Positions 1-8,968 of a stretch of DNA of 23,333 nt are shown here, piece by piece. Position 1 is the first letter of the stretch, and each line of letters starts with the position of its first letter. The translations under genes were made by a program, and so were the position numbers. The notes below the pieces were generated by a model. The model was not told the origin of the DNA. It did no database searches and saw nothing but the letters and a program-made list of their open reading frames with translations. Source of the stretch: JAJKIV01 sp036509075 (GTDB taxonomy: Bacteria > Gemmatimonadota > Gemmatimonadetes > Gemmatimonadales > Gemmatimonadaceae); NCBI GenBank assembly GCA_036509075.1, contig DATCGG010000455.1:1-23333 (forward strand), in the 5' to 3' direction.

Positions 1-3000
1 TCCGACAGCACGGTCCAGTTCTCGGGGAAAACGAGAACCTCGGAAGATCCTGAAAAATCCTCGACTGTCAACCGCGCAAACTCGGCGCCTGAGCGCTTGC
101 TAACCTGGCGTTTGATCGCGGTCACGACCACGCCCAGCGACATGACTCCTTCCGCCCACTGTCCAAGCTGCGACACCGTGTGGGTCGCGAAGAGCTCGCA
201 TTCTGTGCGGTAGGGCTCCAGCGGATGCCCGGAGATGTAGAACCCGAGGATCTCTTTCTCCTTCGTGAGCCGCTCGGCTTCCGACATGGGGGCGATGTTC
301 GGGAGCTGGGCTCGGTGGGTCGCCGCTGCGCCGTTCGTTCCCGATTCTCGATCCCCATCTGCCCAGAGGGCTCCCGCCGATTCCCCAAAAAGCGATCCCT
401 GCCCGCTCTCGATCTCCTGCTGTTTGAGCGACGCTTCCTGAATCGCCGAATCGAGCACGGTAACGTACTGCGATCGATGTCCGCCGAGGTTGTCGACCGC
501 GCCCGAGTAAATGAGCGCTTCGAACACGCGCTTGTTGCACAGCCGCAGATCGACGCGCTCACACAGGTCGAACAGCGACGTGAACGGCTTCTCGGTGCGG
601 GCTGCGAGCATCGACTCGATTGCGGCCTTGCCGACGTTGCGAATCGCGCCAAGTCCGAAGCGGATCCGCTTTTCGTCGAGCACCGTGAACTTGTATCCGG
701 ACTCGTTCACGTCCGGCGCGAGAACCTCGATGCCGAGCTCGCGCGCCTCGTTGATGAACTTCACGACGCTGTCCGTGTCGCCGATGGACGAGGACAGCAG
801 CGCCGCCATGAACTCCGCCGGATAGTGCGCCTTGAGCCACGCGGTGTGATACGAGATGACCGAGTAGGCGACCGAGTGCGACTTGTTGAATCCGTAGCGC
901 CCGAACGTCTCGATCTGTCCCGCGAGGTCCTCGATGATCTTCTTGTTGTACCCACGCCCCACCGCCTTCTCGACGAACTTGCCGAGCTCCTTCTTGATGA
1001 GCTCAGCGTCCTTCTTGCCGACGGCCTTTCGCAGCACATCGGCTTCGGCGAGGGAGATGCCGGCGAGCACCTGGGCGATACGCATCACCTGTTCCTGGTA
1101 GGTGATGACGCCGTAGGTGGGCTCGAGAATGGGCTCGAGCTCCGGCAGCGCGTAGATCACGGGCTCTTCACCGCGCTTCCGCTTCTGATAGACGCGGTGC
1201 ATTCCGGCGTCGAGCGGCCCGGGGCGCATCAGCGCGTTCGATGCCACGAGGTCGTCGAACCGGTCGCACCGCATGGCGCGCAGCATGTCAGTGGCGAGTG
1301 GCGACTCGAACTGGAACACGCCCGTCGTACGGCCGGCGCGCAGCATCCGGTACACTTCTGGATCGTCGTCGCCTAACGCGTCGAGATCGGGCCGCTGCCC
1401 CGTTCGCGTCGCGATCGCGTCGAGCGCGTCCTTGATGACGGTCAGCGTCGTCAGGCCCAGGAAGTCCATCTTCAACATGCCTGCCTTCTCGAGACAGTTC
1501 ATGTCGTACTGGGTGACGATGACCCTTTCGTCCCCGGTGGAATCTCTGTTCCCTGTTCCCGGTTCCCTGTTTCCGCTCCCTTTGGTTTCCTGCGTGCACA
1601 CCGGGACGTATTCGTCGAGCGGTCCTGGCGCGATCACCACGCCCGCCGCATGCACGCCGGTGTGCCGCGAGAGACCCTCGAGCGCGATGGCGTAGTCGAG
1701 GAGCTGTCGGTAGCGCTCGTCAGTGCGGTAGAGCTTCTTGACCTCGGCGATCTCGTCCACCGCCTCCTTCACGGTAAGCGAGAAGTTCGGCTGGTTCGGG
1801 ATGAGCTTCGCCAGCGCGTCGGTCTCCGACGGGAGGAAGCCTAACGTGCGCCCCACGTCCTTGATCGCCGCGCGCGACTTCAACGTCCCGAACGTGACGA
1901 TCTGCCCGACGGCATCCTTGCCGTACTTCTCGCGCACGTACTCGATCACCTCGCCGCGGCGCTCGAAGCAGAAGTCGACGTCGATGTCCGGCATCGACAC
2001 GCGCTCGGGGTTCAGAAAGCGCTCGAACAGCAGGTCGTACTTGAGCGGGCAGACGTCGGTAATCTGGAGCGCGTAGGCCACGAGTGATCCCGCTGCCGAT
2101 CCGCGGCCCGGGCCCACCGGGATGCCGCGGTCCCGCGCGGCCTTGATGAAGTCGGCGACGATGAGGAAGTACCCGGCATAGCCGGTCTTCGTGATCACGC
2201 CAAGCTCGTAGTCCAGCCGCTCCTTCACCTGGGGCGGCAGCGGCTGCCCGCTCTCCGCGCCCCCGGCATACCGTTCCCGCGCGCCACGCTCGGCCAGCCT
2301 AACGAGAAGCTCGTTCTCCGTCGCGACGTCGGGGGGCAGCGGAAACGATGGCACGTGGTACTTTTTCCCGAACTCGATGCCCGCCGTGTCGGCGATGCCG
2401 AGCGTCTGGGTCAGCACATCGGGACGGTCGGGAAACTTCGCGGCGATCTCCTCGTGATTCTTGAAATAGAGGCCGCGGTCGTACCGCATCCGGTCGCTGT
2501 CGCTTCGATCCTTTCCCAGGCCGATGCACAACAGGACGTCGTGCGCGTCGTGATCGTCCGCCGACAGGAAGTGCGCGTCGTTCGTCGCGACGACCGGCAG
2601 GCTCAGATCCGACGCGAGTCGGAACACCTCGGCGTTGAGCCGGCTCTGGCCCTCGGAATCGTGCGCCTGGACCTCGAGGTAATACCGGTCCTTGAAGACG
2701 TCGGCGTACCAGCTCGCGACGGCCTTGGCCTCGTCGTATCGCCCCTCCATGAGGTGCGTCGCAATCTCACCGGCCATGCACGCCGACGACACGATGATGC
2801 CGTCAGCATATTTCGCCAGCAGCTCACGATCGACGCGGGGCTTGGTGTAAAAGCCCTCCGTAAAGGCGAGCGATGAGAGCTTGACGAGGTTCTTGTAGCC
2901 CGCGGTGTTTTGAGCGAGCAGTACCAGGTGGTAATATGGTTTCGCGCCCGGAGCCGGCCGAGCGCGAACTCGTCGATCGCCGGGCGCCACGTACGCTTCC

Positions 3001-3194
3001 ATCCCGATGATCGGCTTGATCCCTGCCTTTTTCGCCTTTTCCTGGAACGTCCAGGCGGCGTGCAGGTTACCGTGGTCGGTGATTGCCAGCGCCGGCTGCT
3101 CGAGCTCGAGCGCGCGCTCTATGAGGTCATCAATCCGGTTCGCTCCGTCCAGCAGCGAGTACTCGGAGTGACAATGCAGGTGAACGAAGGACAT
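1..3194 (-). CDS. dnaE: DNA polymerase III subunit alpha (C-terminus outside window)
   Basis: This is the replicative DNA polymerase catalytic subunit, a C-family polymerase. The 1064 visible codons start at ATG 3194 with the PHP-domain signature HLHCHSEYSLLDG. Probable PHP metal ligands are kept: H7, H9, the TDHGN and GMEAY segments, and the ATNDAHF segment. The palm carries PDIDVDF with catalytic aspartates D403 and D405, and KMDFLGL with D577. A helix-hairpin-helix/finger region and the beginning of the OB fold follow. The usual family length is about 1150-1200 residues, so roughly 100 are missing beyond the window edge. Two in-frame insertions made of 7-bp repeats are odd: residues about 539-553, shortly before the third catalytic aspartate, and about 946-955, in the variable linker after SLFGE. 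A TAxxTT box lies 9 nt before the ATG. The gene is divergent from the peptidase gene at 3263. Confidence 0.97.
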   Translation of the reverse strand, partial: MSFVHLHCHSEYSLLDGANRIDDLIERALELEQPALAITDHGNLHAAWTFQEKAKKAGIKPIIGMEAYVAPGDRRVRARPAPGAKPYYHLVLLAQNTAGYKNLVKLSSLAFTEGFYTKPRVDRELLAKYADGIIVSSACMAGEIATHLMEGRYDEAKAVASWYADVFKDRYYLEVQAHDSEGQSRLNAEVFRLASDLSLPVVATNDAHFLSADDHDAHDVLLCIGLGKDRSDSDRMRYDRGLYFKNHEEIAAKFPDRPDVLTQTLGIADTAGIEFGKKYHVPSFPLPPDVATENELLVRLAERGARERYAGGAESGQPLPPQVKERLDYELGVITKTGYAGYFLIVADFIKAARDRGIPVGPGRGSAAGSLVAYALQITDVCPLKYDLLFERFLNPERVSMPDIDVDFCFERRGEVIEYVREKYGKDAVGQIVTFGTLKSRAAIKDVGRTLGFLPSETDALAKLIPNQPNFSLTVKEAVDEIAEVKKLYRTDERYRQLLDYAIALEGLSRHTGVHAAGVVIAPGPLDEYVPVCTQETKGSGNREPGTGNRDSTGDERVIVTQYDMNCLEKAGMLKMDFLGLTTLTVIKDALDAIATRTGQRPDLDALGDDDPEVYRMLRAGRTTGVFQFESPLATDMLRAMRCDRFDDLVASNALMRPGPLDAGMHRVYQKRKRGEEPVIYALPELEPILEPTYGVITYQEQVMRIAQVLAGISLAEADVLRKAVGKKDAELIKKELGKFVEKAVGRGYNKKIIEDLAGQIETFGRYGFNKSHSVAYSVISYHTAWLKAHYPAEFMAALLSSSIGDTDSVVKFINEARELGIEVLAPDVNESGYKFTVLDEKRIRFGLGAIRNVGKAAIESMLAARTEKPFTSLFDLCERVDLRLCNKRVFEALIYSGAVDNLGGHRSQYVTVLDSAIQEASLKQQEIESGQGSLFGESAGALWADGDRESGTNGAAATHRAQLPNIAPMSEAERLTKEKEILGFYISGHPLEPYRTECELFATHTVSQLGQWAEGVMSLGVVVTAIKRQVSKRSGAEFARLTVEDFSGSSEVLVFPENWTVLS
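336..356 (-). repeat. 7-bp repeat cluster inside dnaE (site 1)
   Basis: Three adjacent heptads read on the plus strand as CGTTCCC, GATTCTC and GATCCCC. These are degenerate members of the GGGAACN/GGGAATC family on the coding strand. They encode DGDRESGTNG (residues about 946-955) in the low-conservation linker of DnaE. Confidence 0.6.
1547..1580 (-). repeat. 7-bp repeat cluster inside dnaE (site 2)
   Basis: GTTCCC cores recur at exact 7-bp spacing from 1548, 1555 and 1562, with a degenerate copy (GTTTCC) at 1569. On the coding strand these are GGGAACN units. They are read in frame as GSGNREPGTGNRDST (residues 539-553), between the conserved VYVPVCTQE-type segment and the VTQYDM segment. DnaE proteins I know lack residues of this composition here, so the cluster looks like an insertion. 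Confidence 0.8.
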
Positions 3195-3203
3195 CGGATC
3201 GGA

Positions 3204-3232
3204 AACATAGCGACCGACAGACCCCGCCGCAA
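3204..3232 (-). promoter_or_regulatory. Probable dnaE promoter, nearly leaderless
   Basis: Reading the minus strand, TTGCGG (3232-3227), a 17-bp spacer and TATGTT (3209-3204) form a sigma-70-like promoter. The -10 box ends 9 nt before the dnaE ATG at 3194. Transcription would then start only about 2-4 nt upstream of the coding sequence. No Shine-Dalgarno sequence is visible before the ATG. Confidence 0.5.
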
Positions 3233-3262
3233 AGCGTCAACAGCTCGAGGCCTACCTTTCAA

Positions 3263-5554
3263 GTGATTGTGCGACATTCTGTTAGAACTTCCTTGTCCGC
3301 GCCTGCCATCTCGTTCGTCGCGGCGTGTTCACTCGTGTCAGCCCTCGCGTGCGGCAAGCACGACGACCCCCCGACCGCCTCGCCTCCGCACGCGGTCGCC
3401 CTCGCCGTCACAGACGGAAACGACCAATCCGCCCCGGCCGGGAGCGTGATCGCGCAGCCACTGAGGGCCAAAGCGACGGACGCGAAAGGGACCCCGGTTC
3501 CCGGCGCTATCGTGAAGTTTCGGGTCGTTCGCGGCGCCGAAACCGGCACGACGATGATGGACACCATTGCCGTCGCTGGCTTCGACGGAACGGCAAGTGT
3601 CGGGCTCAGGCTCGGTACAGCACTCGACACGTCGATCGTCGAGGCCTTCCTCCCCGACGAACCAACAGCCACCGCGCGGTTTCGCGCGACGGCGACCCCG
3701 CCACCGCGGCTCGACGCGGTTGTGCCGACGTCGTTCTCCGCCGGCGACACGGTCCGCATGCGGGGTCAGTTCTTCAACCTCGCGGCCGACGGCAATGCCG
3801 CCTTTTTCGGTTCGGCGAAGGGGAGGATAGTCCGCGGCGACGCCGACACGTCGCTCACGGTGGTCGTGCCGCCGTGCGTGTCGGCGGGCGCGGTGAACGC
3901 ACGGGTGGTCGTCGGCTCGGTCACGACCAATCTCATCGCCACCACGTTCGTCGGTTCAGGCGGGCTGCTCGCACTGCAACCACTCGAGGGGATCACGGTC
4001 AGCGGGACGGACCTTGGATCGTGCCTCCAGCTCGCGGGCGGTGGTGCGTCGTATCTGCTCGTCCCGCAGTCGGCCGCGTCATCAAGCGGCACACGCCAGC
4101 TGGATTTCACGCTGGTGGCGGAAGCGGCGACGTTAGGCGCGGAAGCGGCCGCGTCACCTCGCCTGACCGTGCCCAAGCCCGAAGCGCTGGCCCTCGGCGA
4201 TCGGTTCGACCTCGCGCTTCGTGAGCGCGAAGCTCGCCTGATCGCTGACGCTCGCGGGACTGGCGCGCTTCGAGCGCAACCATCGGTCGTCGGCCCGCAG
4301 GCGCTCGTCGCCCCGCCATCGCTGGGGAGCCAGCGGTCGTTCCAGGTGCTGGCGAAGTTCGACGGCACGACGTTCAAGCGAATCACGGCACGCGTACGGT
4401 ACGTGGGCGATCACATCGTCCTGTACGTCGACCAGGACCAGCCGGCTGGCACGTTCAGCGACGAGGAACTTCGCACGTTTGGTGACCTGTTCGACAACAC
4501 GCTGTACGATCTCGACGTTCGTGCGTTCGGCAGCGAGTCCGACATCGACGCGAACGGGCGCGTCATCTTCCTCCTCACGCCAGTTGTGAACGCCCTCACG
4601 TCGGCGGCTGACTGCAGCACGCAAGGCTTCATCACCGGCTTTCACTACGGCCTCGACCTCCTTCCGACCCAGCCGAATTCGAACCGAGGCGAGATCTTCT
4701 ACGCGCTCGTGCCCGACGTCGGCGGCACGCGCAGCTGCCAGCACTCGAAGGAGGACGTGGAACGGCTCGTACCAGCGACGTTCGTTCACGAATTTCAGCA
4801 CATGATCTCGTTCGGGCAGCACGTGCTCGCTCGCGGGGGAGACGGCGAGGCGCTGTGGCTCAACGAAGGCCTGAGCCACATTGCGGAGGAGCTCGCGGGG
4901 AAGACGTACGAGGCGAAGTTCCCACCGCCGCTCGGGCGCACGGATCCCAATCAGCTGTTCCCGGATTCCGCGCAAGGCTACGTGACGCCGAACATGCGCA
5001 ACGCACAGTCGTTCCTGAAGACGCCCGGGTCGACGTCGATGAACGCGCTCAGCGGCAACGGTAGCCTCGCCGAACGCGGTGGGTCGTGGCTCTTCCTCCG
5101 GTGGCTCGGCGATCAAAAGGGCGAGTCGATCTATGGGCGTCTCGTTCAGACGAGTCGCACGGGTGTCGCGAACGTGGAGGACAAGGCGAGCGAGCCATTC
5201 GCCAACCTGTTCGGCGACTTTGCGACCGCCGTGTACACCGACAGTCTCCCTGGTGTACCGCGCGCGAGCGTGCCCGCGCGATTACGACTGACGAGCCGCA
5301 ACCTGCGGCAAATCTTCAAGCGCTTCTCCGACATCGATCAGACGGGGCAAACGCCGGTGTTCCCCTTCGTGCCCATCGGCGTTGCCGCGGGAGGGCGCGC
5401 GAACGGCATCGTGGTCCCGGGCTCGATGGCGTACTACCAGCTCATGACGGCGCCTAACGAAGCGTCGATCGGCCTTCGATTCGGGCAGGGCGCCGACGTG
5501 ACGCCGTTCGCGCCGGAGGACCAGATGCAGATCGGTATTTTCCGTCTGCCATGA
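3263..5554 (+). CDS. M30/hyicolysin-like zinc metallopeptidase lipoprotein with Ig-like domains
   Basis: A 763-residue predicted secreted lipoprotein. The N-terminus has a signal peptide with lipobox LALAC and lipidated C30. Residues about 45-140 resemble a bacterial Big_1-type Ig-like domain (TDAKGTPVPGAIVKFRV, then a GTASVGLRLGT turn). Residues about 147-232 resemble an IPT/TIG fold (VVPTSFSAGDTVRMRG). The catalytic region has HEFQH (H509, E510, H513), followed by LNEGLSHIAEE with E535 as a likely third zinc ligand. This arrangement is characteristic of M30 peptidases. The start is probably GTG 3263, though GTG 3269 is equally possible because a TACCTT box at 3253-3258 lies just upstream. 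The stop overlaps the next gene by ATGA, so the two are probably translationally coupled. Substrate unknown. Confidence 0.85.
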   Translation: MIVRHSVRTSLSAPAISFVAACSLVSALACGKHDDPPTASPPHAVALAVTDGNDQSAPAGSVIAQPLRAKATDAKGTPVPGAIVKFRVVRGAETGTTMMDTIAVAGFDGTASVGLRLGTALDTSIVEAFLPDEPTATARFRATATPPPRLDAVVPTSFSAGDTVRMRGQFFNLAADGNAAFFGSAKGRIVRGDADTSLTVVVPPCVSAGAVNARVVVGSVTTNLIATTFVGSGGLLALQPLEGITVSGTDLGSCLQLAGGGASYLLVPQSAASSSGTRQLDFTLVAEAATLGAEAAASPRLTVPKPEALALGDRFDLALREREARLIADARGTGALRAQPSVVGPQALVAPPSLGSQRSFQVLAKFDGTTFKRITARVRYVGDHIVLYVDQDQPAGTFSDEELRTFGDLFDNTLYDLDVRAFGSESDIDANGRVIFLLTPVVNALTSAADCSTQGFITGFHYGLDLLPTQPNSNRGEIFYALVPDVGGTRSCQHSKEDVERLVPATFVHEFQHMISFGQHVLARGGDGEALWLNEGLSHIAEELAGKTYEAKFPPPLGRTDPNQLFPDSAQGYVTPNMRNAQSFLKTPGSTSMNALSGNGSLAERGGSWLFLRWLGDQKGESIYGRLVQTSRTGVANVEDKASEPFANLFGDFATAVYTDSLPGVPRASVPARLRLTSRNLRQIFKRFSDIDQTGQTPVFPFVPIGVAAGGRANGIVVPGSMAYYQLMTAPNEASIGLRFGQGADVTPFAPEDQMQIGIFRLP

Positions 5555-6738
5555 CCCCGGGGCAACGCCGTCGGCGTCCGTGGGGACGCATAGTCGCGGG
5601 CCTCACCGGACTCGCGCTGGTGACGTTCCTGCTCACGCCCACCGGCTGTTATCTGAGTCGGGCGGGCTGGGAGGAGGCGAAGATTCTCGCTGGGCGGCGG
5701 CGCATCGTTCACATCGTCGAGGATGCCAGCACCGATCCGGACACCCGCGCGCGGCTTCGACTCGTCCTCGAGGCCCGCGGCTTTGCCGCCGACTCCATCA
5801 AGCTCCGGACGGGCGACAGCTTCACGACGTACTCGCACCTCGAGAGGGACACGCTCGTGCTCGTGGTCTCCGGCGCGTATCGCGACCGCCTCGAGGCCTA
5901 CACCTGGTGGTTTCCGATCGTGGGCCGAGTGCCCTATAAGGGGTTCTTCGACTTCGGTGCGGCGAAGGATCTCGCCCGCGACCTCGAGCGACGCGGGTAC
6001 GACAGCTACGTTCGGCCGTCGGCGGCGTTCAGCACGTTAGGCTGGTTCAACGATCCGCTGCTGTCCACGACGCTGCGGCTCGACTCGGTGAACCTGGCGA
6101 ACACAGTGATTCACGAAGTCACGCACAACACGTTCTACAAGGCGGGCCAGGCGGTCTTCAATGAGTCGTTCGCGAACTTCGTCGGGGCTCGCGGCGCGGC
6201 CTGGTTCTTCCGGACGCGAGGCGACTCCGCTCTTGCCGCGTTTGCCGATGCTGACTGGGAGGACGATAAGCGCATGGGCACCTTCTGGGCGTCGCTGTAT
6301 CGAAGCCTGGATTCGGCGTACAAGGCCCATCCGGGCGACTCAGCGCTCGCGACCCGTCTCGCCGTGCGCGACACGGTGTACGCGCGCGGGCGCGCGCATC
6401 TCGTGAACGATGTGGCCCCGAAGCTCCGCACGATCGCTCCGGAGCGGATGGCCCGGGTCCGGATCGACAACAACGCGGCGCTCCTGGCGCGACGCATCTA
6501 CCTGACCGACCTGGAGCTGTTCGATCGGGTGTGGGCCCGAGAGAACTACGATCTCAAGAAGACCATCGAGCGAGTCATCGAGTTGGCCAAGGACGCGGAC
6601 GATCCGTATGCGGCGGTCAAGAAGTGGCTGGGTGAGACTGAGTTTGGGTCACCTGGCTTCCCCGGCCGAGGGCGTTCACCAAAAGAGGCCGGCTCGTTGC
6701 GCGGCCGCGTGAGACAGGTCCGGGAGCTATCCGGCTGA
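5551..6738 (+). CDS. Putative zinc aminopeptidase, COG4324/PF10023 type
   Basis: A 395-residue membrane-anchored or lipoprotein peptidase. A basic N-terminus (QRRRRPWGR) precedes a hydrophobic segment and a lipobox-like TPTGC with C33. The region YTWWFPIVGRVPYKGFFD, the YDSYV segment and FSTLGWFNDPLLST match my knowledge of the predicted-aminopeptidase family COG4324. The zinc site is IHEVTH (H188, E189, H192), with NESFANFVG providing E205. The length is slightly greater than usual for the family because of a Gly/Arg-rich C-terminal tail after about residue 365. The ATG overlaps the stop of the upstream M30-like gene (ATGA), so the two metallopeptidases form a bicistronic unit. Catalytic activity is inferred from the family only. 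The gene converges on the helicase gene across 142 bp in which I see no clear terminator. Confidence 0.85.
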   Translation: MTPGQRRRRPWGRIVAGLTGLALVTFLLTPTGCYLSRAGWEEAKILAGRRRIVHIVEDASTDPDTRARLRLVLEARGFAADSIKLRTGDSFTTYSHLERDTLVLVVSGAYRDRLEAYTWWFPIVGRVPYKGFFDFGAAKDLARDLERRGYDSYVRPSAAFSTLGWFNDPLLSTTLRLDSVNLANTVIHEVTHNTFYKAGQAVFNESFANFVGARGAAWFFRTRGDSALAAFADADWEDDKRMGTFWASLYRSLDSAYKAHPGDSALATRLAVRDTVYARGRAHLVNDVAPKLRTIAPERMARVRIDNNAALLARRIYLTDLELFDRVWARENYDLKKTIERVIELAKDADDPYAAVKKWLGETEFGSPGFPGRGRSPKEAGSLRGRVRQVRELSG

Positions 6739-6880
6739 TCAGTGGCATCCGAAGCATGACGGCTCCGCCCGCAATGAGCCGGAACGGAGAATGAGAAACC
6801 TCGGAAGCCAATGTGTTCCGGCCGTTCCAAGCCTTCCCGATCGAGGCCCGGCCGGGCGGGAGGACCTGGTGCCGTAGGCG

Positions 6881-8968
6881 TTAGGCGCCGAACCGGCCGC
6901 GTAGCAGCGCGCGGAGGTCGATCGGCGCCGACGGAGCTGGCTCCGGCTCGCGATCGACCGAGCCGTCCATCCGCGGAACGACCCGTTCCATCTTCTCTCG
7001 AACACCGCGATCGAGGAATCGCGAGAGCTGATCGATCGAGTAATCTGCGCTGCGTCGTGTCGAGTAGGAGTTGAGCGGGCACGTCACGGCCAGGTGGTTT
7101 CGGGCGCGGGTCAAGGCCACGTACATGAGGCGACGCTCCTCCTCCAGCTCCTCATCGTCGTTGATCGCGCGCGCCATCGGGAACCATCCATCGGCGGCCC
7201 AGATGAGGAACACCGCATCCCACTCCTTTCCCTTCGCGCTGTGCGCGGTGCTCAGCACGAGCACGTCACGCTCCTCGTCCGAACCGCCAGCCAGGTCCTG
7301 CGTGGCCTGCGGCGGCTCGAGGGCGAGCGCGGACAGAAACGCCTCGCGGCTCGGATAGCCCCCAGCGATGGCCTGCAGCTGATCCAGGTCGGCCAGGCGG
7401 GGCTCGACCCGATCGTACTTCTCCCGCAGGAGTCCATCGTAGAGCTGCCTGACGCGAGCAATGTCACCGCTCACCGACGCGAGATCCACGAGCGGCGTCG
7501 CGCGCATCTGATCCAACAGCGCCACGAGCTGTGTGTGCGCGTCCCGCGCCCGTGCGGGCGCTCGATACTGCCCGAACGCGCGCGAATCCCACGCCATCTG
7601 CGCCATGAGATCGATCGCCGCGCGGGCCGTGACATCGCCGATCCCGGGCAGCAGCATCAGGATGCGGTACCAGCTGACTTCGTCGCGCGGGTTCTCGAGG
7701 ATGCGTAGGAACGCGAGCACGTCCTTGACGTGCGCCGCCTCGAGGAACTTGAGACCGCCCCACTTCTCGAATGGAATCTTGCGGTTCGTCAGCTCGATCT
7801 CGAGATCCGCCGACATGTAGCCGGCGCGGAAGAGTACGGCGATCTCCCGGAGTGGGACGCCTTCTTCGTGCAGCTCGAGTATCCGATCCACCACGAAGCG
7901 GGTTTGCTGCTGCTCATCCTGCGCGGTCACGAGCCACGGCGCCTCGCCGCCGGATCGCTTTGTCCATAACGTCTTCGTGTAGCGCTCCGACGCCCGCGAG
8001 ATCAGCGTATTGCTCGCGTCGAGAATCGGCTGTGTGGACCGATAGTTCTGTTCGAGCGCGATGATCGTCGTGCCCGGAAATTGACGAGGGAAATCGAGGA
8101 TGTTCCGGAAGCTCGCGCCACGAAACGAGTAGATGCTCTGCGCGTCGTCGCCAACGACCGTGATGTTGCTGTGGCGGCGGCACATGCCGCGGAGGATGCG
8201 CGCCTGGAGCACGTTGGTGTCCTGGTACTCGTCAACGAGCACGTGATCGTACAGCGACGCGATGCGTTCGGCGATGGACGGCGCCGCCTCGAGCATCGTC
8301 GCCCAGAACAGCAACAGGTCGTCGTAGTCGACGAGATTCCGCTCACCCTTCCGGCGCGTGTAGTCCGCGAAGATCTTGAGGAAGTCGTCGTGGTAGTCGA
8401 CGAACTGCGAGTACTCGTCACGCAACAGGTCGTCGATCGCGATACCGGTGTTGATGTGGCGCGAGTAGACGTACTGAAGCGTTTCCTTGCGTGGGAATCG
8501 CTTCTTGCTTTCAGCGTAGCCAAGTTGCGCGCGCGACAGCTGAATCAGGTCCTCGGCATCGCCCTGATCCATGATGCTGAAGTCGTTCGCCACCCCGGCG
8601 GCGGCACCGAATCGCCGAAGCAACCGATGCGCGGTGGCGTGAAAGGTCCCGCCGTTCACGCCGCGGCATGCGCCCCCGACCAGTCGTTCCGCTCGCGCGA
8701 GCATCTCCTGCGCGGCTCGCCGCGTGAACGTCAGGAGAAGGATGCGCTCGGGCCGGACGCCTTTCTCGATCAGGTGGGCGAGGCGGTAGATCAGCGTCCG
8801 GGTTTTGCCCGTCCCCGCGCCGGCGATGATGAGTAGTGGTCCGTCGCCAAACGTTGCAGCGACCGCCTGTTCGGCGTTGAGCTCGGATGTGAGGCCGCGT
8901 GCGCGGCCGTCGACCATTGCCGCCCGCTGGGCGTCGGAACGGCCCTCGTAGACCCGCGTGTCCGTCAT
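6881..8968 (-). CDS. UvrD/PcrA/Rep-type superfamily 1 DNA helicase
   Basis: A 695-residue ATP-dependent 3'-5' DNA helicase of superfamily 1A. Motifs appear in order: Q-motif LNAEQ (Q34), Walker A GAGTGKT (50-56), Walker B DEYQD (246-250), motif III GDDAQSIYSFRGA, motif IV EQNYRST, motif V LSTAHSAKGKEWD and motif VI YVALTRARNHL. It probably acts in nucleotide-excision or mismatch repair, or in clearing replication forks. I cannot separate UvrD from PcrA or Rep by sequence alone, so no symbol is given. The ATG at 8968 is preceded by a -10-like TATATT only 6 nt away. The TAA stop lies inside a copy of the GCCTAAC motif (6880-6886). No PcrA-like C-terminal Tudor domain is obvious after the FLDRGV segment. 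Confidence 0.93.
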   Translation of the reverse strand: MTDTRVYEGRSDAQRAAMVDGRARGLTSELNAEQAVAATFGDGPLLIIAGAGTGKTRTLIYRLAHLIEKGVRPERILLLTFTRRAAQEMLARAERLVGGACRGVNGGTFHATAHRLLRRFGAAAGVANDFSIMDQGDAEDLIQLSRAQLGYAESKKRFPRKETLQYVYSRHINTGIAIDDLLRDEYSQFVDYHDDFLKIFADYTRRKGERNLVDYDDLLLFWATMLEAAPSIAERIASLYDHVLVDEYQDTNVLQARILRGMCRRHSNITVVGDDAQSIYSFRGASFRNILDFPRQFPGTTIIALEQNYRSTQPILDASNTLISRASERYTKTLWTKRSGGEAPWLVTAQDEQQQTRFVVDRILELHEEGVPLREIAVLFRAGYMSADLEIELTNRKIPFEKWGGLKFLEAAHVKDVLAFLRILENPRDEVSWYRILMLLPGIGDVTARAAIDLMAQMAWDSRAFGQYRAPARARDAHTQLVALLDQMRATPLVDLASVSGDIARVRQLYDGLLREKYDRVEPRLADLDQLQAIAGGYPSREAFLSALALEPPQATQDLAGGSDEERDVLVLSTAHSAKGKEWDAVFLIWAADGWFPMARAINDDEELEEERRLMYVALTRARNHLAVTCPLNSYSTRRSADYSIDQLSRFLDRGVREKMERVVPRMDGSVDREPEPAPSAPIDLRALLRGRFGA

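Noticed and set aside
180..1376. A 398-codon plus-strand frame opposite dnaE
   Set aside because: It lies wholly antisense to conserved DnaE sequence and has no recognisable domain.
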